Source of the DNA: Roseovarius sp.
Lineage (GTDB): Bacteria > Pseudomonadota > Alphaproteobacteria > Rhodobacterales > Rhodobacteraceae
Length of the DNA stretch: 15,543 bases
Reading direction: 5' to 3'
Assembly: GCA_007125415.1 (NCBI GenBank)
Contig: SLDH01000261.1
Coordinates: forward strand, 1 to 15,543
Below, one piece after another: positions 15,457-15,543 of the stretch (position 1 is the stretch's first letter; every line of letters starts with the position of its first letter). Under the pieces are notes generated by a model, which made no database searches, had not been told where the DNA came from, and saw nothing but the letters and a program-made list of their open reading frames with translations. Position numbers and translations under genes: made by a program.

Positions 15457-15543
15457 TCGCCGACTGACCTTTCCCGGCGCTTCTGAGGTTTCCGCGTGAT
15501 CGGTTCGGTAACTCCATGATCGCTCCCGACCGTGCTCTCCGAA
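15457..15543. other. Downstream end of window
   Basis: These 87 bases hold no recognisable gene, terminator or repeat. The next gene must begin or end outside the window. Confidence 0.4.

Noticed and set aside
1..15543. Mobile elements, CRISPR arrays, tRNA or rRNA genes
   Set aside because: No transposase or integrase-like protein, no regularly spaced repeats, and no tRNA or rRNA-like sequence was recognised.

Overview
The window looks like a GC-rich alphaproteobacterial chromosome, most likely Rhodobacterales (Roseobacter-type). This rests on codon use, on a Hint-type secreted-protein module joined to a lamin-tail domain, on twin-arginine export signals, and on the branched-chain/amide-type ABC transporter. 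It is an inference from composition and protein style; no rRNA or marker gene is present. I saw no tRNA, rRNA, CRISPR array, insertion sequence or phage gene.

Layout. (1) 270-1544 (+): a stand-alone lamin-tail/Hint protein with an EF-hand-like calcium loop. (2) 1849-2790 (+): a ureohydrolase (agmatinase/guanidinobutyrase type) behind a structured 0.3-kb leader. It converges on (3) 2819-3721 (-), a LysR-type regulator. (4) From 3830 to 13058 a unidirectional run reads: amidase-signature hydrolase; a complete five-gene ABC importer of the branched-chain/amide/urea class (Tat-exported binding protein, two ATPases, two permeases, tightly coupled); a GMC flavoprotein oxidoreductase; and a class II histone-deacetylase-like amidohydrolase. 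(5) 13144-15456 (+): an exported caspase-fold protein with a DUF4384-like C-terminus, probably unrelated to the operon.

How the genes may work together. The LysR gene and the amidase are divergent. Between them lies an AT-rich gap with a perfect TTGTA-N3-TACAA palindrome that fits the T-N11-A LysR box. The importer would bring in an organic nitrogen compound. Three different C-N hydrolases (amidase, HDAC-like deacetylase, ureohydrolase) and one alcohol/amine-side oxidoreductase surround it. The simplest reading is a LysR-controlled catabolic system for an acylated and/or guanidino-bearing amine or amino alcohol, such as an acetylated polyamine or a choline-like amide. The exact substrate cannot be read from sequence.

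Most worth a second look: the substrate of this cluster; the HDAC-like enzyme in a catabolic operon; the ABC ATPase lacking a recognisable LSGGQ signature; the exported caspase; the lamin-tail/Hint fusion; and several hairpins in the intergenic gaps.
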